Part shown: positions 7,497 through 14,863 of the stretch, one piece after another
Position numbering within the stretch: position 1 is the first letter of the stretch
Layout of the letters: every line of letters begins with the position of its first letter
Source of the DNA: a bacterium UBA4637
Lineage (GTDB): Bacteria; Bacteroidota; Bacteroidia; Bacteroidales; Bacteroidaceae
Length of the DNA stretch: 16,034 nt
NCBI GenBank assembly: GCA_002405875.1
Contig: DHMR01000016.1
Span: forward strand, 15,554 to 31,587
Direction of reading: 5' to 3'
The notes under the pieces: generated by a model
What the model saw: only the letters and a program-made list of their open reading frames with translations
Databases searched by the model: none
What the model was told of the DNA's origin: nothing
Made by a program: the position numbers and the translations under genes

Positions 7497-9068
7497 ATGA
7501 ACAAATCAATCATCACAACTATTGCGCTCTCGGCATGTCTGGCTTTCCCTATGTTTGCCGACGCACAAACCTTCACGGGCATCACTGCCGAACAAAAGGC
7601 ACAGAACACACCTGAAGGATGGCCTGCCGTATCCCTACCCCAACTGCCGGAGATAACGGCCGCAAACACATTCAACATCAAGGACTATGGCGCATCCACC
7701 GATGCAGAAGACAACACGAAGGCGATTCAGAAAGCCCTCGATGCCGTACCAGATGCGGGCGGCATGGTGGTGATACCAGAAGGCACATGGATGTTTGGAA
7801 GCGAGAAAGAGATGACAAGCACCTCCGAGATTCTGAGCATCAAGTCGAAGACCATCCTCCACCTATGCGCCGGTGCCACGCTCAAACTGGCTCCATATGG
7901 CACCGCCCCCTTGAAAAAGGTGGTTTACATCGGATGCAAGAACAAGAAACAATCGGACATCGTGATAGAGGGCGAAGGCGAAACTTCCATCATCGATGGT
8001 CAAGGGGCCAGATGGTGGCTGGCCAAGGAACAAAAGGATACATTTGACCCTGGCTCGATGATAAGACTGGAACAGGGGCAACGATTCCTCATCCGCAACC
8101 TGAAGATACAAAACACACCGGGCGTGAACATCACCATCAGCAATGGCGGAAAGGCAAGCCACGCCACGATACACGACGTGGTGATAAGCGAACCTGCCTC
8201 GGAGATAGGAGCAGGAAAGGCGTCACACAACACCGACGGCATCGCCATCTGGGGACCTTACGTCAACATCTATGACTGCAATATCAGCAATGGCGACGAC
8301 AATGTGGTGGTGGACTCCGACGGTCAATACATCCATGTATGGAACTGCAACTTCGGCACTGGCCACGGAGCCTCGGTGGGGAGTTACACCAAGAATGTGA
8401 AGCATGTGTGGTTTGACAACATCACCATGAATGGAACAACTGCCGGTGTACGCCTAAAGACGGGCATCAACAAAGATGGAACCCTGCGTGGCGGTGGCGA
8501 GGAAGACTTCAAGTTCTCCAACTTTACCATGACGGGAGTGAAGAATCCATTCTCCATGGACTGCTTCTATGATAAGAATTACAGCAGCGACCCTGCCAAG
8601 GACAAGGCGAACCCACGTGAGCTCGACAGCACCACCCCAACCTACAACGGAATCGTGCTGCAGAACATCAAGACCACCGACACTTGTGCTGGCAACGCCA
8701 TTTTCCTCGTAGGACGCCCTGAGAGCCACATCAAGAACGTGACGCTCGACAACGTACAGATCAAGGCAAAGAAGGGCATAGACGTGAGATTTGTGGACAA
8801 TCTCGTATTCAAGAACAATTCGAAGATAACATGCACATCGGGCAATCTCTGGATTCAGAGCTACGACACGATTGTGGATGACCAATGCAACGCCACAGGC
8901 TTGACATCAAGCATCGCCGACATCACGGTCGACCAAAACAAGGATACCTTGGCAAACGTATACGACCTGAACGGAAGAATGATACTGACGAAAGCCAAGC
9001 CTAGCGACCTAGCCAGCCTCAGCAAGGGTGTATACATCTACAATAACAAGAAATACATCAATAAATAG
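7497..9068 (+). CDS. GH28 pectinase (polygalacturonase family), secreted, with T9SS-like tail
   Basis: The 523-residue product is a glycoside hydrolase of family 28, which hydrolyses polygalacturonan or rhamnogalacturonan by inversion. All four family motifs are present: NTDG (245-248), GDD (266-268), GHG (289-291) and RLK (319-321). This gives likely catalytic Asp247, Asp267 and Asp268 with His290, Arg319 and Lys321 in the active site. A signal peptidase I signal ends at ADA-Gln24. A Pectate_lyase_3-like N-terminal strand region (FNIKDYGAS, 59-67) precedes the helix. The last roughly 40 residues (VYDLNGRMI...LSKGVYIYNNKKY) resemble a type IX secretion sorting domain. The gene has its own promoter and ends at a shared terminator. 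Its GC content looks higher than that of the susC/susD-like genes. Exo- versus endo-action and the precise pectin class cannot be decided. Confidence 0.93.
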   Translation: MNKSIITTIALSACLAFPMFADAQTFTGITAEQKAQNTPEGWPAVSLPQLPEITAANTFNIKDYGASTDAEDNTKAIQKALDAVPDAGGMVVIPEGTWMFGSEKEMTSTSEILSIKSKTILHLCAGATLKLAPYGTAPLKKVVYIGCKNKKQSDIVIEGEGETSIIDGQGARWWLAKEQKDTFDPGSMIRLEQGQRFLIRNLKIQNTPGVNITISNGGKASHATIHDVVISEPASEIGAGKASHNTDGIAIWGPYVNIYDCNISNGDDNVVVDSDGQYIHVWNCNFGTGHGASVGSYTKNVKHVWFDNITMNGTTAGVRLKTGINKDGTLRGGGEEDFKFSNFTMTGVKNPFSMDCFYDKNYSSDPAKDKANPRELDSTTPTYNGIVLQNIKTTDTCAGNAIFLVGRPESHIKNVTLDNVQIKAKKGIDVRFVDNLVFKNNSKITCTSGNLWIQSYDTIVDDQCNATGLTSSIADITVDQNKDTLANVYDLNGRMILTKAKPSDLASLSKGVYIYNNKKYINK

Positions 9069-9099
9069 ACAAGTAAAATACATCAAGGAACATAAAAGA

Positions 9100-9136
9100 A
9101 ACTCCCCGCAGCTTCACAGCTACGGGGAGTTAAACT
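9100..9136. terminator. Bidirectional terminator between GH28 gene and glycogen operon
   Basis: AACTCCCCG-c-AGCT (9100-9113) pairs with AGCT-a-CGGGGAGTT (9118-9131) around TCAC, with one C-A mismatch. The + strand continues into AAACTTTTT, and the - strand into TTTCTTTT, so it can serve both convergent transcripts. Confidence 0.88.
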
Positions 9137-9158
9137 TTTTATGAGTATCTAAATCGAT

Positions 9159-10610
9159 TTATTCGGATTTCTCTGCTTTGGCTTCTGCAGCAGACTTATC
9201 GTCAGTATTCTTGGCTACAGGAGCCTTCTTGGCAGCAGGCTTCTTAACTGCAGGTTTCTTAGCCGCTGGCTTCTTAGCTGTTGGCTTTTCGCCACGCAAC
9301 TTGGCAGCCTCCTTCTCTATCTTATCTATCTTGGCCTGGAGACGACTAATCTCCTTATCCTTCATCTCGATTTCCTCATCCTGGTTCTTGATGGTAGTCA
9401 AGAGACCTTCGAGCTGGTCGTTATCTACATCAGCTGGGTAGAGGTCGTTCACACGATTGATAAAGTCACCCAAGATATTCATATAGTTGGTGAAGGCATC
9501 GAACGGACTAGAATAGATACCTCTGTCAAGACCCACATTGCTTGGCTTGGTGGTCATGAAACGGAAATTGTTGCTTGCCTGGAGATAATCCCAGTCTTGG
9601 TTGATGCGAGGGTCGTTGGCGATGCGCACACGGTCGGCTACGCTATAGAGCTTGTTGAAAGCCTCACGCTGCATTGGATTACCAAGCCATGAGCTAACGT
9701 CACGCTCCTCGTCTACCCAACTCAAGGTATCTGGTACGTTGATTTCGCCCACTGACTTTATCTTCTTGCAAATCTCGGTAGGAGTAGAGAAGGTGATGCC
9801 ACGATCCTTGGCGCACTGAGGCCATGCCTTGAAGAACTCAAGGATGTTGCTAGACAATGGCTGTGCGATGCCGAGGGCAGAAAGCTCCATGAAGATGTTG
9901 ATGACTTGCTCCTCCTCTGGGAATGCGGCGATCTCGTTCATGTAGTTGTCGGCGAAGAGTGGATAACCATCCCAGTCGCTATTGTTGAATCGCAACGATA
10001 TATCATCACTCAAACGAATGTCTCGCAGCAAGAGCTTGAGCTTTGGATTGAGGGCGCAATGGTATACATAGTGAGGGGATTTCCATCCCAGCACATGCTT
10101 AGCACCCTCTGTGAGCATACCGATGAAGCCCATGTTGGCCACCTCGGCACCGATGTCATCGCTGTAGATGAGCGAAGAGTTGCGCAACACGGTAGGTTTC
10201 TTGCCGAAATACTCCTCTATCTTGGTGCACTGGCGCTTGACCTCTGAGGCAAAGCTCTCCTCATTGACGAGGGAAGCCAAACCATGTGAATAAGGCTCGG
10301 CGAGGAACTCCACACAACCTGTGTTATTAAGTTCCTGCAGTTTCTCCAATACCTGAGGAGCATGCAACTCCAACTGCTCCATGCCTACGCCAGAGAGGGA
10401 GAATGCCACCTTGAAATACTTGCCGTTTTTCTCTATCATCTCCTGGATGGCATTGAGAGCAGGCATATATGAATGCTCAGCGATGTCGCTGATGGTGCGC
10501 TCATTCTCATAGTCATCATAGTAATAATGATCGGTACCGATGTCGAAGAAACGGTATCTCTTGAGATGAGTGATCTGATGTATCTCGAAATATAAACAAA
10601 TTGTCTTCAT
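9159..10610 (-). CDS. GH57 alpha-amylase-like protein, probably lacking catalytic residues
   Basis: This 483-residue protein belongs to GH57, a family of alpha-amylases, branching enzymes and glucanotransferases. The N-terminal EIHQ (9-12) is the first conserved GH57 region, and CVEFLAEPYSHGL (99-111) the second. Active amylases of this type read about NTELIY with Glu as nucleophile; here it is NSSLIY (144-149), giving Ser146. The acid/base region, about FMDYETFG in active enzymes, reads FMELSALG (240-247), giving Glu242. Both catalytic positions therefore appear changed; GH57 'amylase-like' homologues of this sort are known in Bacteroidota. No signal peptide is visible, so it is cytoplasmic. 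A heptad-like coiled coil (about 397-437) leads to a Lys/Ala/Pro-rich tail (about 440-466). It is the last gene of the glycogen operon, 34 bp after the glycosyltransferase. Confidence 0.9.
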   Translation of the reverse strand: MKTICLYFEIHQITHLKRYRFFDIGTDHYYYDDYENERTISDIAEHSYMPALNAIQEMIEKNGKYFKVAFSLSGVGMEQLELHAPQVLEKLQELNNTGCVEFLAEPYSHGLASLVNEESFASEVKRQCTKIEEYFGKKPTVLRNSSLIYSDDIGAEVANMGFIGMLTEGAKHVLGWKSPHYVYHCALNPKLKLLLRDIRLSDDISLRFNNSDWDGYPLFADNYMNEIAAFPEEEQVINIFMELSALGIAQPLSSNILEFFKAWPQCAKDRGITFSTPTEICKKIKSVGEINVPDTLSWVDEERDVSSWLGNPMQREAFNKLYSVADRVRIANDPRINQDWDYLQASNNFRFMTTKPSNVGLDRGIYSSPFDAFTNYMNILGDFINRVNDLYPADVDNDQLEGLLTTIKNQDEEIEMKDKEISRLQAKIDKIEKEAAKLRGEKPTAKKPAAKKPAVKKPAAKKAPVAKNTDDKSAAEAKAEKSE

Positions 10611-10644
10611 AACTATTGATTCTTAATTTTTAATTATTAATTGC

Positions 10645-11913
10645 CTACTTCCAACCGAGGGTTTTCAGATAGAGGTCCTTGATGCGGGCACCCACCTTTT
10701 CCCAGGTAATCTGGTCTACCTCCTTCTTGCCTTCCTCAGAAAGGTAATCGAAGAGGCTCTCGTTGTGGCAGATACTGTAGATGGAGTCTGCGAGGGCATG
10801 GATGTCCCAATAGTCCACCTTGATGCAGTTGGTCAAGATCTCGCCACAACCACTCTGCTTAGAGATGATGGTAGGCGTTCCGCACTGCATTGCCTCCAAA
10901 GGCGAGATACCAAATGGCTCACTCACGGATGGCATCACATACACATCAGAATCCTTCAGGCACTCATATACCTGCTTGCCTCGCATGAATCCAGGGAAAT
11001 GGAACCGGTCGGCAATACCTCGTTCGGCGGCGAGATAAATCATCTGGTCCATCATATCGCCCGAACCAGCCATGCAGAAACGCACATTGCGAGTACGATG
11101 CAACACCATGTTGGCAGCCTCGACAAAGTACTCAGGTCCCTTCTGCATCGTGATACGACCGAGGAAGGTAACCACCTTCTCCTTGCCCTTATGGTCTGGG
11201 CGAGGAATGTCCTGCCACTCCTGCTTCAGTGGATACACGGCATTGTGCATGGCGAAGCACTTGCGTGGGTCTTGGTGATATTGGTTGATGACGGTCTGTC
11301 GGGTCAACTCAGATACACACATGATGCAATCGGCATTGTCCATACCGTCCTTCTCGATGGCATACACCGTAGGGTTCACCTTGCCACGGCTTCGGTCGAA
11401 GTCGGTGGCATGCACATGGATGCACAAAGGCTTGCCACTCACCCTCTTGGCATGGATGCCGGCAGGGAAAGTAAGCCAGTCGTGTGCATGAATGATGTCG
11501 AAGTCTTCGCTTCGAGCCACCACACCTGCGATAATGCTATAGTTGTTGATCTCGTCGTGGAGATTGGCAGGATAACCACCGGCAAAGTCCATGCAGCCGA
11601 GGTCGTTGACATTCATATAGTTGAAGTCGGCATAGATATGGTCACGGTAGCGGAAATAGTCATCAGGGTTCATGATGTTGCCCACACGCTGTTGCACATA
11701 GTCGCGATTGACGTCGCGCCAAGCGATAGGCACACTGTTCATCGCCACAATCTTAGCTGCACTGCGATCCTCATCGCCGAAAGGATGAGGAAGACAGAGG
11801 GTGATGTCTACGTCGCCCTGGGCATGTAATCCCTGCGAAATACCAAAGTTGGCAGTAGCCAAGCCACCGAATACGTGAGGAGGATACTCCCATCCAAACA
11901 TTAATACTTTCAT
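10645..11913 (-). CDS. Glycogen synthase-like GT-B glycosyltransferase (GT4/GT5)
   Basis: The 422-residue protein is a retaining GT-B glycosyltransferase, most likely the glycogen synthase of this operon, adding glucose from a nucleotide sugar to alpha-1,4-glucan in the cytoplasm. The N-terminal domain has FGWEYPPHVFGGLA (6-19), a starch/glycogen-synthase-like acceptor/donor loop, and HAHDW (142-146). The C-terminal domain has GRITMQKGP (252-260; Arg253 and Lys258 in phosphate-binding positions) and the E-x7-E motif in SEPFGISPLE (331-340; Glu332 and Glu340). It is shorter than enterobacterial GlgA (about 477). The gene starts 18 bp after the debranching-enzyme stop and, unusually here, has a full AGGAGG site. 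Sugar donor (UDP- or ADP-glucose) cannot be told from sequence alone. The context makes another product, such as a cell-surface glycan, unlikely. Confidence 0.9.
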   Translation of the reverse strand: MKVLMFGWEYPPHVFGGLATANFGISQGLHAQGDVDITLCLPHPFGDEDRSAAKIVAMNSVPIAWRDVNRDYVQQRVGNIMNPDDYFRYRDHIYADFNYMNVNDLGCMDFAGGYPANLHDEINNYSIIAGVVARSEDFDIIHAHDWLTFPAGIHAKRVSGKPLCIHVHATDFDRSRGKVNPTVYAIEKDGMDNADCIMCVSELTRQTVINQYHQDPRKCFAMHNAVYPLKQEWQDIPRPDHKGKEKVVTFLGRITMQKGPEYFVEAANMVLHRTRNVRFCMAGSGDMMDQMIYLAAERGIADRFHFPGFMRGKQVYECLKDSDVYVMPSVSEPFGISPLEAMQCGTPTIISKQSGCGEILTNCIKVDYWDIHALADSIYSICHNESLFDYLSEEGKKEVDQITWEKVGARIKDLYLKTLGWK

Positions 11914-11921
11914 ATAGCAGT

Positions 11922-11927
11922 CCTCCT
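11922..11927 (-). promoter_or_regulatory. Strong Shine-Dalgarno site of the glycosyltransferase gene
   Basis: On the - strand AGGAGG lies 8 nt before the ATG at 11913. No other gene start in the window has such a site; the others have A/T-rich leaders, as is usual in Bacteroidota. It confirms this start and suggests high translation of the synthase within the operon. Confidence 0.75.
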
Positions 11928-11931
11928 ATTA

Positions 11932-13875
11932 TTAATATTGATATTTTTCAAGTAATTCGAGCGCACGCAGAATCTCTGCCACGTTCATGGCAAAAGAGAT
12001 GGCTCCACGTCCTGTGAACGGAGGGTTGCCATCGAAGAGCTCGCTGATGGTGCCGAGGCAATGGTAAGACATTTCGTCTTCGTAGCCTACCATCTGACGC
12101 TCGATGAAACTGAGACGTGTACGCTTGTAAAGCTTCAGGCTTGCCTCCATATAGAATCCACCAAGCCAAGGCCATGCCGTACCCTGATGGTAAGCATAGT
12201 CGCGCTGGGTCTGAGGACCCACATAGACAGGGTTATAACCACCACTCTTTGGCGAGAGCGAACGCAATCCCTTAGGGGTGAGAAGCTCACGGGTACAGAT
12301 GTCGAGCACCTGCTTCTTCTGGTCTTGCGACAAAGGAGAATAGTCGAAGGCCACAGGGAAAATCATGTTAGGGCGCACGCTCCAATCCATCATTTTTCCA
12401 TCCACATAGTCGTAGAGATAGCCATACTCATTGAGGAAGGTATCGAGGAACGACTTCTTGGTCACCTCGGCCTTGGCAAGCAGTTCCTGCTGCTTGCCCT
12501 CATCGCCCTCTACTCCTGCCAAAGAGGCACAGAAGCACAAAGCGTTATACCACAAGGCGTTAAACTCTACGATATATCCCGTACGAGGCACCACAGGGCG
12601 ACCGTTGGCAGTGGAATTCATCCACGTCACAGCCTTTTCCTTACCATTAGTATAGAGCAAGCCGTTGTCCTCCAACTTGAGGTTAGGATGCTTGTTGTCT
12701 TGTATGAAACGGATAACGTCCTTGATGAATTTTCCATACTTCTTGAGACATTCCTCCTTACTTGTTTCCTTGGCATACTGCTGCAATGCCCAGATAGCCC
12801 ACAAAGGCACGTCTGGCTGCTCGATTTCATAGATGTGAGCCGTGATAGGCTTACCCTCCATGAACTCATAGTATCCACGCATGGCTGTCTTCATCACAAG
12901 TTCGAAGTAATCGTTCTCCTCAATGGAGAGGGTCAAACCCGGAAGAGAAATGAAGGTATCACGGGCACGACACTTAAACCAAGGATAGCCTGCCAAGATG
13001 TAACGGTCGTCGTTCTTCTCACGACGATGGAACTGATGGGCTGCATTGACGAGACAATGGAAGAAATTGTCACGAGGGGCACGCTCGTCCACTTCCTTGT
13101 CGAACAGTTTCTTGAGTCCGCTCGACTTGATCTCGGATGTAGAGGCTGCAAAGACGATGGTCTCGCCCTTCTTGATAGGCATTTCGAAATATCCTGGCAC
13201 ATAGAGGTCTTCGTTGGAAGCATATCCTCTCTCCTGCTCCTTAGGATATTCCACACCACGATACCAATCTGGGCAGAACTTGAACTCGTTCTTCTTGGAG
13301 AACTGCATGTAGAGGTCTGGATAACCCGCATACATACAAGTCTTGATACCATTGTCCACGCCGAAATACTCACGGGAAGCAGTACTGTTCTCGTGTGTAA
13401 ACTGGCGCACACTGCGGAAAGCCAAGAATGGACGGAAACGTAGGGTTGTGGCAGAATGTCCATCGACCAGCGTATAACGAATCAGAATGCGATTCTCATA
13501 ATGCTGGAACACGACTTCCTTCTTTAGGATGACGCCACCTACTCGATAAAGCGTAGTTGGCACTTTATCACAATCAAACTCACGAATGTACTTATGGCCC
13601 ATCGGACTATAGTTGTTACCTTGGTACTTGTGTAAGCCAAGATTGAACTCAGCACCATGCTGAATGACGGTAACATCCAGCGAGCTCAAGAGCACATGAT
13701 TCTCATCGTCCAGTTCTGGAACTGGCACGACAAGCAGTCCGTGATACTTGCGGGTATTACAGTCTACAATCGTTGAGCACGAATAAGCACCCGAGCGGTT
13801 GGTACGCAACAACTCTTTAGGCAATGACTCCTGTAGGTTCGTCATTAGGGCCTTTTCGAATTTTAGATAACTCAT
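11932..13875 (-). CDS. Glycogen debranching enzyme-like protein (GH133-type amylo-alpha-1,6-glucosidase)
   Basis: First gene of the glycogen operon; 647 residues, typical of bacterial single-domain debranching enzymes that hydrolyse alpha-1,6 branch stubs. The N-terminal domain carries TNRSGAYSCSTIVD (25-38) and NTRKYHGLLV (40-49), a known bacterial GDE signature. The (alpha/alpha)6 domain shows AGYPWFKCRARDTFISLPGL (295-314), RPVVPRTGYIVEFNALWYNAL (426-446), HQGTAWPW (563-570) and NVAEILRAL (631-639). In most family members I recall, the motif before RPV reads WMD, with Asp thought to be the general acid. Here it is WMN (Asn420), and the putative base Glu634 is kept. It could be inactive, altered or a normal Bacteroidota variant. 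It has no signal peptide, so it is cytoplasmic. ATG at 13875 is the only good start, about 40 nt after the predicted transcription start. Confidence 0.92.
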   Translation of the reverse strand: MSYLKFEKALMTNLQESLPKELLRTNRSGAYSCSTIVDCNTRKYHGLLVVPVPELDDENHVLLSSLDVTVIQHGAEFNLGLHKYQGNNYSPMGHKYIREFDCDKVPTTLYRVGGVILKKEVVFQHYENRILIRYTLVDGHSATTLRFRPFLAFRSVRQFTHENSTASREYFGVDNGIKTCMYAGYPDLYMQFSKKNEFKFCPDWYRGVEYPKEQERGYASNEDLYVPGYFEMPIKKGETIVFAASTSEIKSSGLKKLFDKEVDERAPRDNFFHCLVNAAHQFHRREKNDDRYILAGYPWFKCRARDTFISLPGLTLSIEENDYFELVMKTAMRGYYEFMEGKPITAHIYEIEQPDVPLWAIWALQQYAKETSKEECLKKYGKFIKDVIRFIQDNKHPNLKLEDNGLLYTNGKEKAVTWMNSTANGRPVVPRTGYIVEFNALWYNALCFCASLAGVEGDEGKQQELLAKAEVTKKSFLDTFLNEYGYLYDYVDGKMMDWSVRPNMIFPVAFDYSPLSQDQKKQVLDICTRELLTPKGLRSLSPKSGGYNPVYVGPQTQRDYAYHQGTAWPWLGGFYMEASLKLYKRTRLSFIERQMVGYEDEMSYHCLGTISELFDGNPPFTGRGAISFAMNVAEILRALELLEKYQY

Positions 13876-13921
13876 AGATCTATATTAAGGTTTATTTTTT
13901 GTTGACTATATTAATTGCTTT

Positions 13922-13952
13922 CAAAGGTAACACTTTTTATTGTTATATCAAA
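13922..13952 (-). promoter_or_regulatory. Promoter of the glycogen operon
   Basis: Read on the - strand, TTTG (13952-13949) is followed after exactly 19 nt by TACCTTTG (13929-13922), a full match to the Bacteroidota -33/-7 consensus. Transcription would begin near 13915, about 40 nt before the ATG of the debranching gene. Confidence 0.85.
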
Positions 13953-14022
13953 GCTTTTTGTGTGTCAATTTTATAAAAACTTTATTTTTTATGTTATACA
14001 ACACATTTTAAGGGGGAAAAAG

Positions 14023-14053
14023 TTGATTATTCAAAGAAAAAGCATTACTTTTG
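14023..14053 (+). promoter_or_regulatory. Promoter of the Crp/Fnr-family regulator gene
   Basis: TTGA (14023-14026), 19 nt, then TACTTTTG (14046-14053) fit the Bacteroidota promoter form, with start near 14060 and a leader of about 25 nt. The two promoters here diverge; their -33 boxes are about 70 bp apart. The AT-rich space between them contains TGTTATA twice (13941-13947 and 13992-13998), a possible but unproven binding site. Confidence 0.75.
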
Positions 14054-14084
14054 CAAACAATTTAGGTAAACAAGACAAGGATAC

Positions 14085-14789
14085 ATGACAGGCAAGAGCA
14101 AATATGACCAAGCGAAAATAGCCCAGCAGATAGCAGAGCTATGGGGTGGCATCGAGGACGAACAGTTCGCGATGCTGAAAGAACATTTACAAATCTCTAA
14201 GTTCAAGAAGAACGACGTTATCTACAAAAACGAAGGTACCCCTACCGAAGCCATGTGCCTCATTTCGGGCAAGGTGAAGATATACAAGGAAGGCATCGGG
14301 GGCAAGAGCCAGATAATACGCGTTATCAAGCCCATCGAATTTTTTGGATTCAGAGCTTATTTCGCCGATGAGATCTACAAGACGGCAGCCATGGCACTGG
14401 AAAACTGCGTCATCGCACATTTCCCTATGGCTGTGCTGATGAAGATGCTCTCCAAGAGCTTCAACATCGGATATTTTTTCATCAAGTACCTGAGCGTAGA
14501 AATAGGTAAGTCGGACGACCGCACCGTCAACCTCACACAGAAACACATCCGTGCCCGACTTGCCGAGGGACTGATGTTCCTGAAAGATTCCTACGGCATG
14601 GAAAAAGACGGCAAGACGCTTGACATCCGACTGAGCCGCGAAGACCTCGCCAACCTCTGCAACATGACTACAAGCAATGCCATTCGCACACTTTCGGCTT
14701 TCGCACAGGAGGAACTCATCAAGATAGATGGAAGAAAGATAAAATTCCTACAGGAAGAAGAAATAGCAAAAATAGCAGAATTGGGATAA
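14085..14789 (+). CDS. Crp/Fnr-family transcriptional regulator
   Basis: A 234-residue DNA-binding regulator with a cyclic-nucleotide-binding-like beta-roll (about 25-125; FKKNDVIYKNEGTP, LISGKVKIYKEG, FFGFRAYFAD), a long dimerisation helix (about 128-160) and a C-terminal winged helix-turn-helix (about 178-225; LSREDLANLCNMTTSNAIRTL). The beta-roll lacks an evident cAMP phosphate-binding signature. The three Cys (58, 108, 192) are not in an Fnr-type iron-sulfur arrangement, so the signal it senses is unknown. It lies 209 bp from, and divergent to, the glycogen operon, which makes that operon a candidate target. A weak AAGG site precedes the ATG. The gene's last codons and stop form part of the terminator hairpin. 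Confidence 0.92.
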   Translation: MTGKSKYDQAKIAQQIAELWGGIEDEQFAMLKEHLQISKFKKNDVIYKNEGTPTEAMCLISGKVKIYKEGIGGKSQIIRVIKPIEFFGFRAYFADEIYKTAAMALENCVIAHFPMAVLMKMLSKSFNIGYFFIKYLSVEIGKSDDRTVNLTQKHIRARLAEGLMFLKDSYGMEKDGKTLDIRLSREDLANLCNMTTSNAIRTLSAFAQEELIKIDGRKIKFLQEEEIAKIAELG

Positions 14790-14807
14790 ACCAATTCTGC
14801 TATTTTT
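14768..14807. terminator. Bidirectional terminator overlapping the end of the Crp/Fnr gene
   Basis: AAAAATAGCAGAATTGG (14768-14784) pairs perfectly over 17 bp with CCAATTCTGCTATTTTT (14791-14807) around the loop GATAAA. The loop contains the stop codon TAA (14787-14789). A run of T flanks it on either strand, so it can also stop the convergent lipid-kinase transcript. Confidence 0.92.
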
Positions 14808-14812
14808 TGATA

Positions 14813-14863
14813 TTATACTGGCGTCAAGATTAAGCCAGAATCAAGATTAAGCTGGTATCAAGA
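14813..14863 (-). repeat. Three tandem 17-bp repeats across the lipid-kinase stop codon
   Basis: On the - strand the units are TCTTGATACCAGCTTAA (14863-14847), TCTTGATTCTGGCTTAA (14846-14830) and TCTTGACGCCAGTATAA (14829-14813). Each ends in TAA, and the first TAA is the stop codon of the kinase gene. Because 17 is not divisible by 3, the three TAA fall in all three frames. Confidence 0.8.

Noticed and set aside
10765..11829. 354-codon open frame on the + strand opposite the glycosyltransferase
   Set aside because: Antisense shadow; His/Val/Asp-rich composition and no motif, while the - strand frame has intact GT-B motifs.
12061..13443. 460-codon open frame on the + strand opposite the debranching enzyme
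   Set aside because: It lies fully antisense to a clear GH133-type gene and shows no recognisable domain. It is an open frame produced by codon bias of the real gene.
13940..13951. Crp-type operator TTGTTATATCAA
   Set aside because: Near-palindromic, but it overlaps the -33 region and AT-rich DNA makes such matches common. Kept only as part of the divergent-region finding.
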